This document shows positions 8,542 to 17,636 of a stretch of 64,000 nucleotides of DNA, piece by piece. Every line of letters starts with the position of its first letter. The stretch's first letter is position 1. Below the pieces are notes generated by a model that was not told the origin of the DNA, searched no databases, and was given only the letters and a program-made list of their open reading frames with translations. The DNA is from Planctomycetota bacterium (GTDB lineage Bacteria > Planctomycetota > UBA1135 > GCA-002686595): the NCBI GenBank assembly GCA_012959785.1, contig DUCM01000006.1:1-64000 (forward strand), in the 5' to 3' direction. A program made the translations under genes and the position numbers.

Positions 8542-11034
8542 ATGAAGCAAGCGACCCAGACCCCTCTGCTTACGGCCACCCTGTTCGGCCTCTGCGCCCT
8601 CGCGGCCACAGCCTTCGCCCAGGACAGCACATCTCTCGTCTCCCAGTACCCCGGTGACTCCCTCGACCCCCACGATACGGCCGAGCAAGTCAACGACTTC
8701 GTCGTAGATGTGGCCGTCCTGCAATCGAGCTCCGGCCGCGTCTGGGGCCTGGCCCCCATCGCCAAGACTTCGATGGACCACGCTCCGACATCCTTCTTCT
8801 ACGGCGCTGCCATGAGCGCCCACTCGATCAGCAACAGCACCCGCTTCGGCGTGCCCTTTGCCCGCAACAGCTACTCCTCCTGGAACGGAGCGGGCTTTGG
8901 CATCAACGGTGATATCGCGGTCAACACCCCCGGCGCGAGCATCGACACCTCGGCAATGGCTGGCAACCAGTTTGGCTTCGTCTTTTCGGAGTTCTCGGTG
9001 GACGACCCCGTCACCGCCTTCAACAACTACAACCAGGTCGTTGGCGGCACGATCAACTACGACTCGTCGAGCCCCTCACGCCTGTTCGTCTCGCGCGTCG
9101 TGGGCGCGACGAACTCGCCCGATTGGTTCTGCAACTTGTCCCAGTTTGGTCTTGGCGGCGTGACCAACGACGGCGTCACGATCATTCGTGCGGACAACTT
9201 CCAGACCCTCGATTGCTTGCCGCTGCTCGGGCAGACGGGCAACAACTACTACCGCGTGGATCTGCTCGCCCGTAATGCCAGCCTGGTGAATACCCTGCAT
9301 GGTTTGGGCTCGGATGACCCGGTCGCCACGATCCAGCCCCTGGCGAACAGTCTTACGACCCACTCGCCGGCCTCCATCCTCTCTGGCGACATCACCGGCG
9401 GAGCGCCCATCTTCATGGGCAGCAACTTCAACGGCCAATATGTCTACGGCACCACGACCCCCATCAGCACCACCGCGCATGCGGGTGGCGCCTCGACTCG
9501 CGGAACGGTCTCGAACTCCCAGCACAACTTCCCCGGCTTCCTGACGGGCTCCGTCCTGGGCACTGGAGCGCAGTTGATGAAGGCCGGTGGAACCGCGACC
9601 GACACCGCGGTCATCTTCGGCCTGGCAGCGAATGGCGGCCCCCAAAGCGCCATCCAATTCACCCTGCCCGCGGTCCTGACCGATTCGACCGACGGCTTCT
9701 CGTCTGACTTCGGCGGCGCCCCCGGCACCCTGCAGTTCGGCAACTACTTCTCCGCCACGGCTTTCCGCGGCGGCAACGGTCCGGTGGCCATCGGCAAGGA
9801 CCAGCAGGGTCGCCTGCTTGTTTCGGCACAAGTCCACCACCCCGGTTTCATCTCTACCACGAGCGCCGACAACCTGATCGCGGTCGCCCGCTACAACGGC
9901 ACCACCACCGAGTGGACGGTCGCCGCCCACACCAGTGGCAACAGTGGCAAGGCCGTCTACGGCGCCTTCGGCTCGAGCGTGATTGGCAACCTGGTGGGCA
10001 CCGACGCCTCGGGCCTCCTGGGCGGCCCGGCGCTCTCCTCACCCATGCTCGATTCGGTGGGCAACATCTACTTCAATGGTCGCGTGCAGATGACCGGAGC
10101 CGGTTTCTTCCGCAATGCCCTGGTGCGTGCGGTTTACGACGCCGCCAGCTTCAGCTACAAGCTCGAACTCGTTGTGACCGAGGGTGATGTGGTCAAGGGC
10201 GGCAACAGCGGCCTCGACTACCAGGTCACCTTCCTGACCGTATCCGGCACCAGCGGCTCCAGCCCCACGGCTCCCTGGTCGCACTCGATGAACCAGAGCG
10301 CCTACAACACGGCCAACGCCGCCACCCTCGCTGCAGGTAGCACCGAGGCAGTGGGCGGAATCGTGATCTCGGCTGGCATCATCTACGATGTCAATGGCGA
10401 TGGTTCCTTCGACCTCTTGAGTTCCAACCCGGCCTCGCTGGACCAGGACTACAATGTGCTGCTCTACATCACTTCGGCCATGGACTGCAACGGCAACGGC
10501 GTCCCCGACGATCTCGATATCCTCGACGGCACATCCAGCGATGGAGACACCGACGGCATCCCGGATGAGTGCGGGTCGGGCACGGCCTACTGCTTCGGCG
10601 ATGGCAGCGGCACCGCTTGCCCCTGCCTTAACGCTGGTGGCCCCGGCGAGGGCTGCGCCAACTCCACCGGGACTGGCGGTCAACTCTTCGCTTCTGGCAC
10701 CACCAGCGTGGGCAGCGACGACCTGCAGCTCAACGCAGCGAACCTCCTACCTGGCCAGCCCGCCCTGCTTTTCAGCGGTATCAACCAGGTCAACGCTGGC
10801 AACGGCAACACCTTCGGCGACGGCCTGCGCTGCGCCGGTGGCGGCCTCAAGCGCCTGGGCGTCCGAGTTCCCAGCGCCCTCGGCCAGGCCTCCTGGGGCC
10901 CGGCCCTCTCGGTGCCCGGTGCCTACGGAGCCGGCGACACACGCCACTTCCAGGGCTGGTATCGCGATCCCGGTGGCCCCTGCGGCTCGGCGTTTAGCCT
11001 GACCAACGGCGTCAGCGTGACGTTCGTGCCCTAG
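8542..11034 (+). CDS. Large exported protein with shared planctomycete C-terminal domain
   Basis: An 830-aa protein starting at ATG 8542 with a signal peptide ending AATAFA. The first 650 residues are Ser/Thr/Gly/Asn-rich beta-type sequence without a recognised family. A linker resembling planctomycete calcium-binding motifs follows (DCNGNGVPDDLDILDG, then DGDTDGIPDEC). The last 150 residues begin TAYCFGDGSGTACPC and contain NSTGTGG, FGDGLRCAGGG and HFQGWYRDPGG. The same pattern closes the unrelated protein at 35020-37551, so this is a mobile C-terminal module, perhaps for sorting or surface attachment (inference). A strong terminator follows at 11055-11086. Confidence 0.8.
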   Translation: MKQATQTPLLTATLFGLCALAATAFAQDSTSLVSQYPGDSLDPHDTAEQVNDFVVDVAVLQSSSGRVWGLAPIAKTSMDHAPTSFFYGAAMSAHSISNSTRFGVPFARNSYSSWNGAGFGINGDIAVNTPGASIDTSAMAGNQFGFVFSEFSVDDPVTAFNNYNQVVGGTINYDSSSPSRLFVSRVVGATNSPDWFCNLSQFGLGGVTNDGVTIIRADNFQTLDCLPLLGQTGNNYYRVDLLARNASLVNTLHGLGSDDPVATIQPLANSLTTHSPASILSGDITGGAPIFMGSNFNGQYVYGTTTPISTTAHAGGASTRGTVSNSQHNFPGFLTGSVLGTGAQLMKAGGTATDTAVIFGLAANGGPQSAIQFTLPAVLTDSTDGFSSDFGGAPGTLQFGNYFSATAFRGGNGPVAIGKDQQGRLLVSAQVHHPGFISTTSADNLIAVARYNGTTTEWTVAAHTSGNSGKAVYGAFGSSVIGNLVGTDASGLLGGPALSSPMLDSVGNIYFNGRVQMTGAGFFRNALVRAVYDAASFSYKLELVVTEGDVVKGGNSGLDYQVTFLTVSGTSGSSPTAPWSHSMNQSAYNTANAATLAAGSTEAVGGIVISAGIIYDVNGDGSFDLLSSNPASLDQDYNVLLYITSAMDCNGNGVPDDLDILDGTSSDGDTDGIPDECGSGTAYCFGDGSGTACPCLNAGGPGEGCANSTGTGGQLFASGTTSVGSDDLQLNAANLLPGQPALLFSGINQVNAGNGNTFGDGLRCAGGGLKRLGVRVPSALGQASWGPALSVPGAYGAGDTRHFQGWYRDPGGPCGSAFSLTNGVSVTFVP

Positions 11035-11054
11035 ACCGGCCCGAAATTCTTGAA

Positions 11055-11086
11055 GGCGGGGTGCGCTTGGCGCGTCCCGCCTTTTT
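11055..11086 (+). terminator. Rho-independent terminator
   Basis: A 12-bp stem (GGCGGG pairs with CCCGCC, extended inward by GTGCGC with GCGCGT through wobble pairs) closes a TTG loop and is followed directly by TTTTT. It starts 20 bases after the stop of the 830-aa exported protein, which it clearly serves. Confidence 0.9.
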
Positions 11087-11116
11087 CGTGCTGCGGCTTG
11101 CGGAACGCCCCCCGGA

Positions 11117-11155
11117 CTGGATTCAAAAGCTAGCCTCTGGATTCAAAAACTAGCC
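11117..11155. repeat. Two direct copies of a 19-base sequence
   Basis: CTGGATTCAAAARCTAGCC occurs at 11117-11135 and again at 11137-11155, differing at one base and separated by a single T (period 20). It lies in the short spacer after a terminator and before the convergent small gene. It may be a local slippage duplication or a tandem protein site. Nothing else in the window resembles it. Confidence 0.7.
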
Positions 11156-11195
11156 GGCCCATGCATGTGCCTGGTCAGGAATGGGCCGCGGACCT

Positions 11196-11516
11196 CTAGC
11201 GCCGCGTCACATCGACATAGCGTAGCTCGTCGTCGCTGACGCCCCGAACTCCTGCCTGCCAGGGGTGCAGGGGGCGGCTGTAGGCCCTGGCAGGCGCTAC
11301 GCCAGGGGGCGCTCCAAGGTCCAGGTACGCGTCCTCGGGCACCGAGATCGGCAACTCCTCGGGCGTCAGCTTCGTTGGCGCCAGAATACTCGAGGCCGCT
11401 GCCAGAGCGACCCCGCAAGCGCATGTCAGAGGCACCAGGTACCGGGCCGCCTTGGCAATGCGTGAGATCCCCGCGGCATCGGCTGCGGGCTGATTCGTGC
11501 TACTTCTGTTCTTCAA
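11196..11516 (-). CDS. Small membrane-anchored protein of unknown function
   Basis: A 106-aa frame with a TTG start at 11516 that overlaps the stop codon of the CARDB lipoprotein gene in the sequence TTGA, so translation is probably coupled. One hydrophobic segment (about residues 26-45, YLVPLTCACGVALAAASS) would anchor it in the membrane. The remainder is Pro-rich with no recognised domain. Coupling to the CARDB gene is the only hint of function. The existence of the gene rests on that overlap and on codon use like that of its neighbours. Confidence 0.55.
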   Translation of the reverse strand: MKNRSSTNQPAADAAGISRIAKAARYLVPLTCACGVALAAASSILAPTKLTPEELPISVPEDAYLDLGAPPGVAPARAYSRPLHPWQAGVRGVSDDELRYVDVTRR

Positions 11517-13846
11517 GGCGTCACCTCCAGAGTAGAGCTCGCCATCAGGGAATTGTTGGTCGTGTCCGACTCAGCCACGCCGGCGTCGAGGGTCACCGCC
11601 GCGCCCACATGCCAAGTGCCCGGCGCGAGGCTCGCGGGCAGGTCGAACTGCAACGACCCCGGTGCCTCGGCTCCGGCGGCAAGGGAGGGCACCGTGAGCC
11701 CTTCGCCCAACATGGTGTCGGTACTGTTCAGCTCCGAATCTTGCGACAACCAGTAGGTCACATGAAAACTCGAGGCGTCCAGGTTGCCGCTGTTCTTGAC
11801 CACATCATCGATGTGCAAGTTGTCGCCGGGTGCGGCGCTGGAAAGGTCGAAAATCAGACTGGTCAATATCAAATCGGGCGCCGGCGGGGGCGGGATGTAG
11901 ATCTCAAGGATGCCCAGGGCGAGGCTCGCGTTGTTGTCTTCGTCGGACTCGAGAATGGCATCGGTGTAGTCAGCGATGGCGCCAAAGTAGTAGTCGCCCA
12001 GGGGTAGCGAGGCGTCGAGGGTGTAGGGGAAGCTCGAAGCCGATCCCTGGTCGATGCCCAGATTGAAAATCGTGCGCAGACCCACAAAATGGTCCGTGAC
12101 TTCGATCAAATCATCGTCCGAAAGGTAGAAGCCCATCTGAAATTGAGTTGCCGAGAGGTCGCCCACATTGCGAACGGTGCTCTGCACGGTGAGTTGGCCG
12201 CCGGCCAGCACCAAGTTGGGGCTGAAGGAGATGTTCTGCACCTCGAGATCGGGATGGGGGTCGGCGGAAGCCGTGATATCGAGGCCCCCCGCGGCGATCA
12301 GGAGATTGTCCCCCTCGTCGGGTTCGAGGAGCGCATCCTGGTCGTCGGCGATCACCGCCAGGGTATAGGAGCCCGCCGCGAGCCCCGCGGGCAGACTGTA
12401 CTGATTGACCGATTCGTCCTCGGATCCCGGCTCCAGATTAGCGACCAGACGGGAACCGAGCAGCAGGTCACTGGTGGAGACGACAGGGTTGGGCGAGAGG
12501 TAGACCCCCACGCGAAAACCACTCGCCGTCACCACCCCCTGGTTGACCACGCGCTCCACCACGGTCAGGACTTCCCCCCCGAGTACCACCGTGGGACCGA
12601 AGCTGACGGCCACGGGCTTCAAATCGGGCATGGGCGGCACGAATACTTCGACGAGCCCCAAGGCCAGGACAGCGTTGTTCTCTTCGCTCTCTTCCACGAT
12701 ATCCCCTTCGTCGTCGGCAATGGCGCCCACATGGAAGAGCCCCCCACCCACATCGCCGGGCACCGTGAGCGGCGCCGCCGCCAGGGAACTCGCCCCGACT
12801 TCGAGGCCGGCCAGGGAACGAAAGCCGATGCGTCGGTCCGCGCTGGTGATATCGCTGTCCTCCGACAGGTAGATTCCCACACGGAAGGGCCCGGCGGCCA
12901 CGAGGCCCTGGTTGAGTGCGCGCTCGGAGACATGGATGGCCTGGCCCGCATCCACCTGGCTCGGAGAAAACTCCAGCTCAGCCACGATCAAGTCGGGCCG
13001 CGGAGGGTGGCTCACCTGGAGGTCTCCGGCGGCCACCAGGGCGTTGTTGAACTCGTCGCTCTCGAGCAGCGTGCCGCCGCTGTCGGCCAGGACACCCAGG
13101 TACCAGGAACCCGCCACTAGACTCGCTGGCACGGTCAAGGGCGCGCTCAGGAACGACAGCTCGCCGGGGCCCAACGAGGCCACGCTACGCAGGCCGACGA
13201 GGATGTCGCCGCTGGTGATGTTGGGGTCGCTCGAGAGGTAGATGGCCACCTGAAATGAAGCGGCCTGGCCGAGCCCAAGGTTGCTTGCCGTATCGCTCAC
13301 CTCGATGGTCTGGCCCGCCTCGACGGCGGCCGGACTGAAGCTCACCGAGCTCGGCACGATGTCGGGCAGAGGCGTCTCGCTCACGGCGAGCAGCGCCGCA
13401 GCCAGCAGGGCGTTGTTGGTCTCCGTGACTTCCGCCACGGTCCCGGCACTGTCCACGATAGCGCCCACGAACCAGTCGCCATCGGCCACGCTGGCGGGCA
13501 CGGTCAAGAAGCCTCCGCCACTGGAGGTGCTGGCACCGGCCAGCACGCCGATGTTGCGCACGCCGATCAGGATGTCAGCGCTGTTCACAAAAGCGTCGGC
13601 CGAGAGGTAGATGGACACCTGGAAACCCATGGCGCTCTCATCGCCACCGTTGCGCACCACATCCACCACATGGATCGTGTCACCGGTGCTGGCCGTGAGC
13701 GGGCTGAAGTCGAGGGACTGCAAGAACAGGTCGGCGCCCGGCGAATCTGCGGCGACCTGGGAGCCAGAGCCACCAGCTCCTCCGCAGCCTGCCAGAGTTA
13801 GGCCAAGGGCCAGGTAAAGGGTCAGAGGAAGGGCCAGGGTCCTCAT
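11513..13846 (-). CDS. CARDB six-repeat lipoprotein
   Basis: A 777-aa protein from ATG 13846, chosen because it begins a lipoprotein signal (LTLAGC, lipid Cys about residue 21). The frame is open to 13906. The mature protein consists of six tandem CARDB-type Ig-like repeats of about 125 aa. Each starts with a PDL or ADL strand (ADLFLQSLDFSP, PDIVPSSVSFSP, PDLIVAELEFSP, PDLKPVAVSFGP, PDLEVQNISFSP, PDLILTSLIFDL) and contains NxG, Y.S.D..I...D and a V.E..E.NN segment. CARDB domains are cell-adhesion-related bacterial domains. The protein probably projects from the cell surface. The small gene at 11196-11516 follows with a stop/start overlap. Confidence 0.88.
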   Translation of the reverse strand: MRTLALPLTLYLALGLTLAGCGGAGGSGSQVAADSPGADLFLQSLDFSPLTASTGDTIHVVDVVRNGGDESAMGFQVSIYLSADAFVNSADILIGVRNIGVLAGASTSSGGGFLTVPASVADGDWFVGAIVDSAGTVAEVTETNNALLAAALLAVSETPLPDIVPSSVSFSPAAVEAGQTIEVSDTASNLGLGQAASFQVAIYLSSDPNITSGDILVGLRSVASLGPGELSFLSAPLTVPASLVAGSWYLGVLADSGGTLLESDEFNNALVAAGDLQVSHPPRPDLIVAELEFSPSQVDAGQAIHVSERALNQGLVAAGPFRVGIYLSEDSDITSADRRIGFRSLAGLEVGASSLAAAPLTVPGDVGGGLFHVGAIADDEGDIVEESEENNAVLALGLVEVFVPPMPDLKPVAVSFGPTVVLGGEVLTVVERVVNQGVVTASGFRVGVYLSPNPVVSTSDLLLGSRLVANLEPGSEDESVNQYSLPAGLAAGSYTLAVIADDQDALLEPDEGDNLLIAAGGLDITASADPHPDLEVQNISFSPNLVLAGGQLTVQSTVRNVGDLSATQFQMGFYLSDDDLIEVTDHFVGLRTIFNLGIDQGSASSFPYTLDASLPLGDYYFGAIADYTDAILESDEDNNASLALGILEIYIPPPPAPDLILTSLIFDLSSAAPGDNLHIDDVVKNSGNLDASSFHVTYWLSQDSELNSTDTMLGEGLTVPSLAAGAEAPGSLQFDLPASLAPGTWHVGAAVTLDAGVAESDTTNNSLMASSTLEVTP

Positions 13847-14055
13847 GAGCTTTGAGAGACCCTTGGAGCGATGTTCTCGGGGGCGATGTTCTTGGGGGGT
13901 TTGCATGGGGTGCTGGGACTGTTCAGGCCCTTTGGCTGCCGGACCTTGTCATCCCGCCCCCATCCGCTCTCCGGGGCCTCTGCGGGGCAAAAAATCCCGC
14001 CTGGCGGAGGAGAAAGCCCGCCGCTGAGCCCTATTCCGGGGTCCCCCGGCCCGAT

Positions 14056-15867
14056 TCAGCCCCCGACGCTCTTCGGCTCGGGCTCGGGCTCGGGCTGCTC
14101 CTCGTCTGCGCGATCCCGATTGGCACGCTCCTTTTCCATGGGATCGTCGGAGTAGTCGAGGACGGTCTCGACCCGTTCGCCAGCGCGCTCGAGGGAGATC
14201 TCCTTGCGCGGCCCCGCGAGTTGCAACTCGGCCACGATTTCACGTCGATTCGAGACCTCGACACCATCGATGGCCAGGATCAAGTCCCCCGCTTGCCAGC
14301 CTGCGCTTTCGGCCAGAGTGCCGGAGATCACGCGCTCCACGAGACGCCCATCGTCCTGGTCGAGATAGACGCCCATGCGCCGCGGCTCGGGCAGACGCAT
14401 GCGAGTGCGATCGACGGATTCGTCGAGGTTCGCAAACCCCCAGGCAGCCAGAGCGATCACTAGCGAACTGTGGCGTTGGTCGTCGGCGTCGACCTCGGCC
14501 AGGGTGTCGTGCTGGGTGTGGTGCAAGCGCCTGTAGCCCGCGCTCGACTGGTTCCAGTGAAAGGCCGGCACGCCTTTGGTGATGAAGGGTGAGTGGTCGC
14601 TGGGACCCGGGCCGAGACCTGGGCTCGTGCGAATCTCGAAGAGGCGCTCGGGGTCCAGAGTCAAGATCGAAGCAAAGACTTCCTCGAAGGCCGGCAGCAT
14701 GGCTTCGGTGGGCCGGAGGCCGCGCAGGAAGTTCGTGCCGTTGTCATGGTTGAGCACGATGCTGATGCGCTCGAGTTCGTCCTCATGACTGGAGACAAAA
14801 CCCCGCGAACCCAAGAGCCCCTGTTCCTCGCCGCTGTACAGAACAAAGCGCAGGGTGCGTCGCGGCGTGATTCCCAGGGAGGCCAGGAGACGCGCGGCTT
14901 CGAGGGTTGTCGCCACACCTGTGCCGTTGTCGCAGGCCCCCTGGGCTCCGTCCCAAGCGTCGATGTGCCCCTGCACGATGACAAACTCGTCGGAGAGCTC
15001 GGAACCGTGCAGGTCGGCCACGACATTGAACTGGGTGATGGGACCGTGCAGGAACTCCACCGCGATGTCGAACTCGAGTTCCACCTCCGAGCCGTCGACT
15101 TGGGCCTCCTCGAGGGCCCGAACCAACTCGATGTACTGGTCGTAGAGCAAAGTCGGCCGCACCAAGGTCGGCAGGTCGTCGTAGTCCACATCCCAATTGC
15201 CGCTCATCACGAGGCGACCGTCGCGGGTACCGGCTGCCACGATTCCCAGGGCGCCCTGTTCGCTGTAGTGGTCATGCAGAGCACTGCGCCCGCGGCCACG
15301 CAACTTGCGGTTGCGCACGATCCACTTGCCGCGCAACTCCTCGCCCAACTCCAGAGCCTCCTCGCGAGTAGCGGGCTCGAGCATGGCCGGGCCTCGCAGG
15401 GGGCCCTGTGTGCCCGGCGTCCAGGCCGGAGTGATAAAGGTCAGGGGCACCTCATCGGGGGCCAGCATGCGCCCCTTGAACGCGCCGCGGTCAAAGCCCA
15501 CGGGCACCTCGCCCCAGGCCTCAAGGCGCGCATCGAGGCCCATGTCCTCGAAGGTCTGGCGGGCCCAGTCCTGGGCCAGCTTGATGCCGGTCGAGCCCGT
15601 CAAGCGCCGGGGGAAGTGCCTGGTGATGACGCTAATGTACAGTTGCGACTTGCCGTTTGACTGGCTCTCGCGCACCAGGCTCTGGCCCTCGGCGGAGAGT
15701 CCCGGGGACAGGGACTCCGCGGCCTCTTTGGAAGCGTCTTGCCCGCTTGCTGGCGCTGCGGGTGCTGCGGCCTCAGGTTGCGAATCCTGCCGCGCGGCGA
15801 GGGGCGCCGCGGCGAGGGCCAAGGCCGTGAGGATCGCAAGGAAGCGCGCAAACTGAGGTATCTGCAT
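14056..15867 (-). CDS. Exported M28-family metallopeptidase with PDZ domain
   Basis: A 603-aa protein from ATG 15867, with a signal peptide ending AAPLAA. Residues of about 290-480 carry the di-zinc M28 aminopeptidase fold. Visible elements are GHIDAWDGAQGACDNGTG (His and Asp ligands), YSGEEQGLLGS (catalytic Glu and ligand Glu), LNHDNGT and HTQHDTL (final His ligand). A protease-associated-like region with the bulk of the N-terminal half precedes it. A PDZ domain follows (about 500-580: GDLILAIDGVEVSN), then a charged tail with EPEPEPE. M28/PDZ proteins are secreted exo- or carboxypeptidases, and the substrate is unknown. No close operon partner was seen. Confidence 0.9.
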   Translation of the reverse strand: MQIPQFARFLAILTALALAAAPLAARQDSQPEAAAPAAPASGQDASKEAAESLSPGLSAEGQSLVRESQSNGKSQLYISVITRHFPRRLTGSTGIKLAQDWARQTFEDMGLDARLEAWGEVPVGFDRGAFKGRMLAPDEVPLTFITPAWTPGTQGPLRGPAMLEPATREEALELGEELRGKWIVRNRKLRGRGRSALHDHYSEQGALGIVAAGTRDGRLVMSGNWDVDYDDLPTLVRPTLLYDQYIELVRALEEAQVDGSEVELEFDIAVEFLHGPITQFNVVADLHGSELSDEFVIVQGHIDAWDGAQGACDNGTGVATTLEAARLLASLGITPRRTLRFVLYSGEEQGLLGSRGFVSSHEDELERISIVLNHDNGTNFLRGLRPTEAMLPAFEEVFASILTLDPERLFEIRTSPGLGPGPSDHSPFITKGVPAFHWNQSSAGYRRLHHTQHDTLAEVDADDQRHSSLVIALAAWGFANLDESVDRTRMRLPEPRRMGVYLDQDDGRLVERVISGTLAESAGWQAGDLILAIDGVEVSNRREIVAELQLAGPRKEISLERAGERVETVLDYSDDPMEKERANRDRADEEQPEPEPEPKSVGG

Positions 15868-16047
15868 CGGGGAGGGGGCAGGCAAAACAAGCAGGGAGGG
15901 AAGATACGAAGGTTAGCAGATCGCCGCCAGCTGCTCGATCAAAACGGCACAACCCGCAGCCCTCTCTTACAGCAGTTCCACACGCCGTGTGAGCTTTCCT
16001 TGCAACGAGGCCCATGGGCCCCGAAACTCCCCGGCGGCACTTTCCTT

Positions 16048-16755
16048 ATGGCGATGACCCCACCAACGATGCCTGCCTCCAACGACTGCCCCACCCTGCT
16101 GCTCGTTCCCACCGAACTCGAACTGCGCCGCCTCGAGGACCAGGGCGGTTTCACGCGTGGGCCGGCCCGGGTTTGCCTGTGTGGCTTTGGCCCGATCGCC
16201 GCCGCGGCGCGCACGGCCCAGTTGTGTGCCGAGTGGCAACCCGAGCGCGTGCTCCTGGTGGGAATTGCGGGCACCTTCGACAGCTCTCGAGCCGCCCTTG
16301 AGAGCGCCCACGAATTCGGCACCGTGGCCTTGACCGGGGTGGGCGCCGGCGAGGGCATGCACTTTCAGGGACCGCCGGCCCTGGGTTTTGCTCAGTGGCC
16401 CGGCTCGCCCTCGACCACCCCCCATCCCGTGGTGGAGAGCCTCACTCTCGCCGCCCCGGAGAAGATCGGCCTCTTGCTCACGAGTTGTGCGGCCACGGCC
16501 AACGAGGCCGTGTTGGCCAGGCGCCGGGCAGCCTTCGACGGCGATTCCAAACAGGGGCCTTTTTGCGAGGACATGGAAGGCTTCGGCGTGGCCCTCGCCT
16601 GCGCCCTCGCCTGCGTTCCTCTGCGCATCGTGCGCGGCGTCTCGAACGAAGTTGGCGACCGCGACCCGGCTCACTGGCGCATTCCGGCGGCCCTCGACGC
16701 GGCTCGCTGCCTGGCCAATACCCTCATTGAACAGGACTGGCGGGACGGATCGTGA
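16048..16755 (+). CDS. mqnB: Futalosine hydrolase (MqnB)
   Basis: A 235-aa nucleosidase that removes the base from futalosine in the futalosine pathway to menaquinone. It has the purine-nucleoside-phosphorylase/MTAN fold: LLVGIAGTFD near residue 70 and the ribose-binding EDMEGFGVALA segment near residue 170, followed by RIVRGVSNEVGDRD. Three in-frame ATGs (16048, 16054, 16069) are possible starts and none has a clear ribosome site. The frame is open farther upstream, but that part does not resemble the family. The gene overlaps mqnD by GTGA, and the partner clinches the assignment over a methylthioadenosine nucleosidase. Confidence 0.9.
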   Translation: MAMTPPTMPASNDCPTLLLVPTELELRRLEDQGGFTRGPARVCLCGFGPIAAAARTAQLCAEWQPERVLLVGIAGTFDSSRAALESAHEFGTVALTGVGAGEGMHFQGPPALGFAQWPGSPSTTPHPVVESLTLAAPEKIGLLLTSCAATANEAVLARRRAAFDGDSKQGPFCEDMEGFGVALACALACVPLRIVRGVSNEVGDRDPAHWRIPAALDAARCLANTLIEQDWRDGS

Positions 16756-17615
16756 GTGCGCGGCTGCAACTGGGCATCTCGACCTGCCCCAACGATACCT
16801 TTGCCTTCCACGGGCTCCTGACTGGAAAGGTGCGAGCGCGGGGCATCGAGCTCGAGATCCGGCTGGCCGATGTGCAGGAACTCAACGAGAGCCTGGCGCG
16901 CGGTGAATACGACGCGGCCAAGGCGAGCTTCCTCGCGGCGCTGCAATTGGGCCACGAGGTGTACCTCCTGCGCAGCGGTGCAGCCCTCGGTTTTTCAGCG
17001 GGACCCCTGCTCCTCGCTCGCGAGGCGCGCGCCGACTTGAAGGCTGCGAGGGTCCTGGGACCCGGCGCTCAAACCACCGCCGCCCTGCTCTACGCGCTCT
17101 ACCACGGTGACGATCCCGAGCCCGAGCATGTGATCTTCTCCGAGATCATGCCGGCTTTGGAGGAGCGCCGGGCCGATGTGGGTCTGTGCATTCACGAAGG
17201 GCGCTTCACCCACGCCGAGCGCGGGCTCGTGTGCCTCGAAGACCTCGGCCAGACGTGGGAAGCCGACACCGGCGCGCCACTACCCCTGGGCGGCATTTTT
17301 GGCCGCAAGCGCCTGGGCAGCGAGGTCCTGCTCGCCTTGGAGGATGCCATCTTGGAGTCCATTGACTACGCCCACGCCCACCCCGAAGAGGCCCTCGTCA
17401 CCATGCGCCGCCACGCCACCGAGCTCTCCGACGAGGTCCTCATGGGCCATGTCGAGCTGTATGTGAACGACGACACCCGGCGCCTCGGGCTCCGCGCGCA
17501 AGCCGCCTGTCGCACCCTGGAACAGCGCGCCCGAGCCGCGGGACTCGTGGCCCCGGGCTCAAGGTCCCTGGAGATCTTTGGCCTGGAGGGCTCCGCAGCG
17601 GGCAACGGCAATTGA
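16752..17615 (+). CDS. mqnD: 1,4-dihydroxy-6-naphthoate synthase (MqnD)
   Basis: A 287-aa enzyme that converts cyclic dehypoxanthinyl futalosine to 1,4-dihydroxy-6-naphthoate, a menaquinone precursor. It is diagnosed by the N-terminal STCPNDTFAFHGL motif, the KASFLAAL segment, GPGAQTTAALL, the LCIHEGRFTH region with its conserved His, and PLPLGGIFGRK. The length is normal for the family. Start is GTG 16752, overlapping the mqnB stop (GTGA), so translation is coupled. MqnA, MqnC and MqnE are not in this window. A periplasmic-binding-protein-like fold is expected and the enzyme is cytoplasmic. Confidence 0.95.
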   Translation: MSARLQLGISTCPNDTFAFHGLLTGKVRARGIELEIRLADVQELNESLARGEYDAAKASFLAALQLGHEVYLLRSGAALGFSAGPLLLAREARADLKAARVLGPGAQTTAALLYALYHGDDPEPEHVIFSEIMPALEERRADVGLCIHEGRFTHAERGLVCLEDLGQTWEADTGAPLPLGGIFGRKRLGSEVLLALEDAILESIDYAHAHPEEALVTMRRHATELSDEVLMGHVELYVNDDTRRLGLRAQAACRTLEQRARAAGLVAPGSRSLEIFGLEGSAAGNGN

Positions 17616-17636
17616 AGCAGCCTCGCAGCAACAAAA

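Noticed and set aside
12089-13120. Long + strand open frame opposite the CARDB gene
   Set aside because: The CARDB repeats on the minus strand are clear. This frame is their shadow.
13981-14040. Possible terminator after the M28 peptidase (CCGCCAGGCGG followed by a run of T on the minus strand)
   Set aside because: The stem is at most four pairs with a workable loop, so it was not listed in spite of the good T-run.
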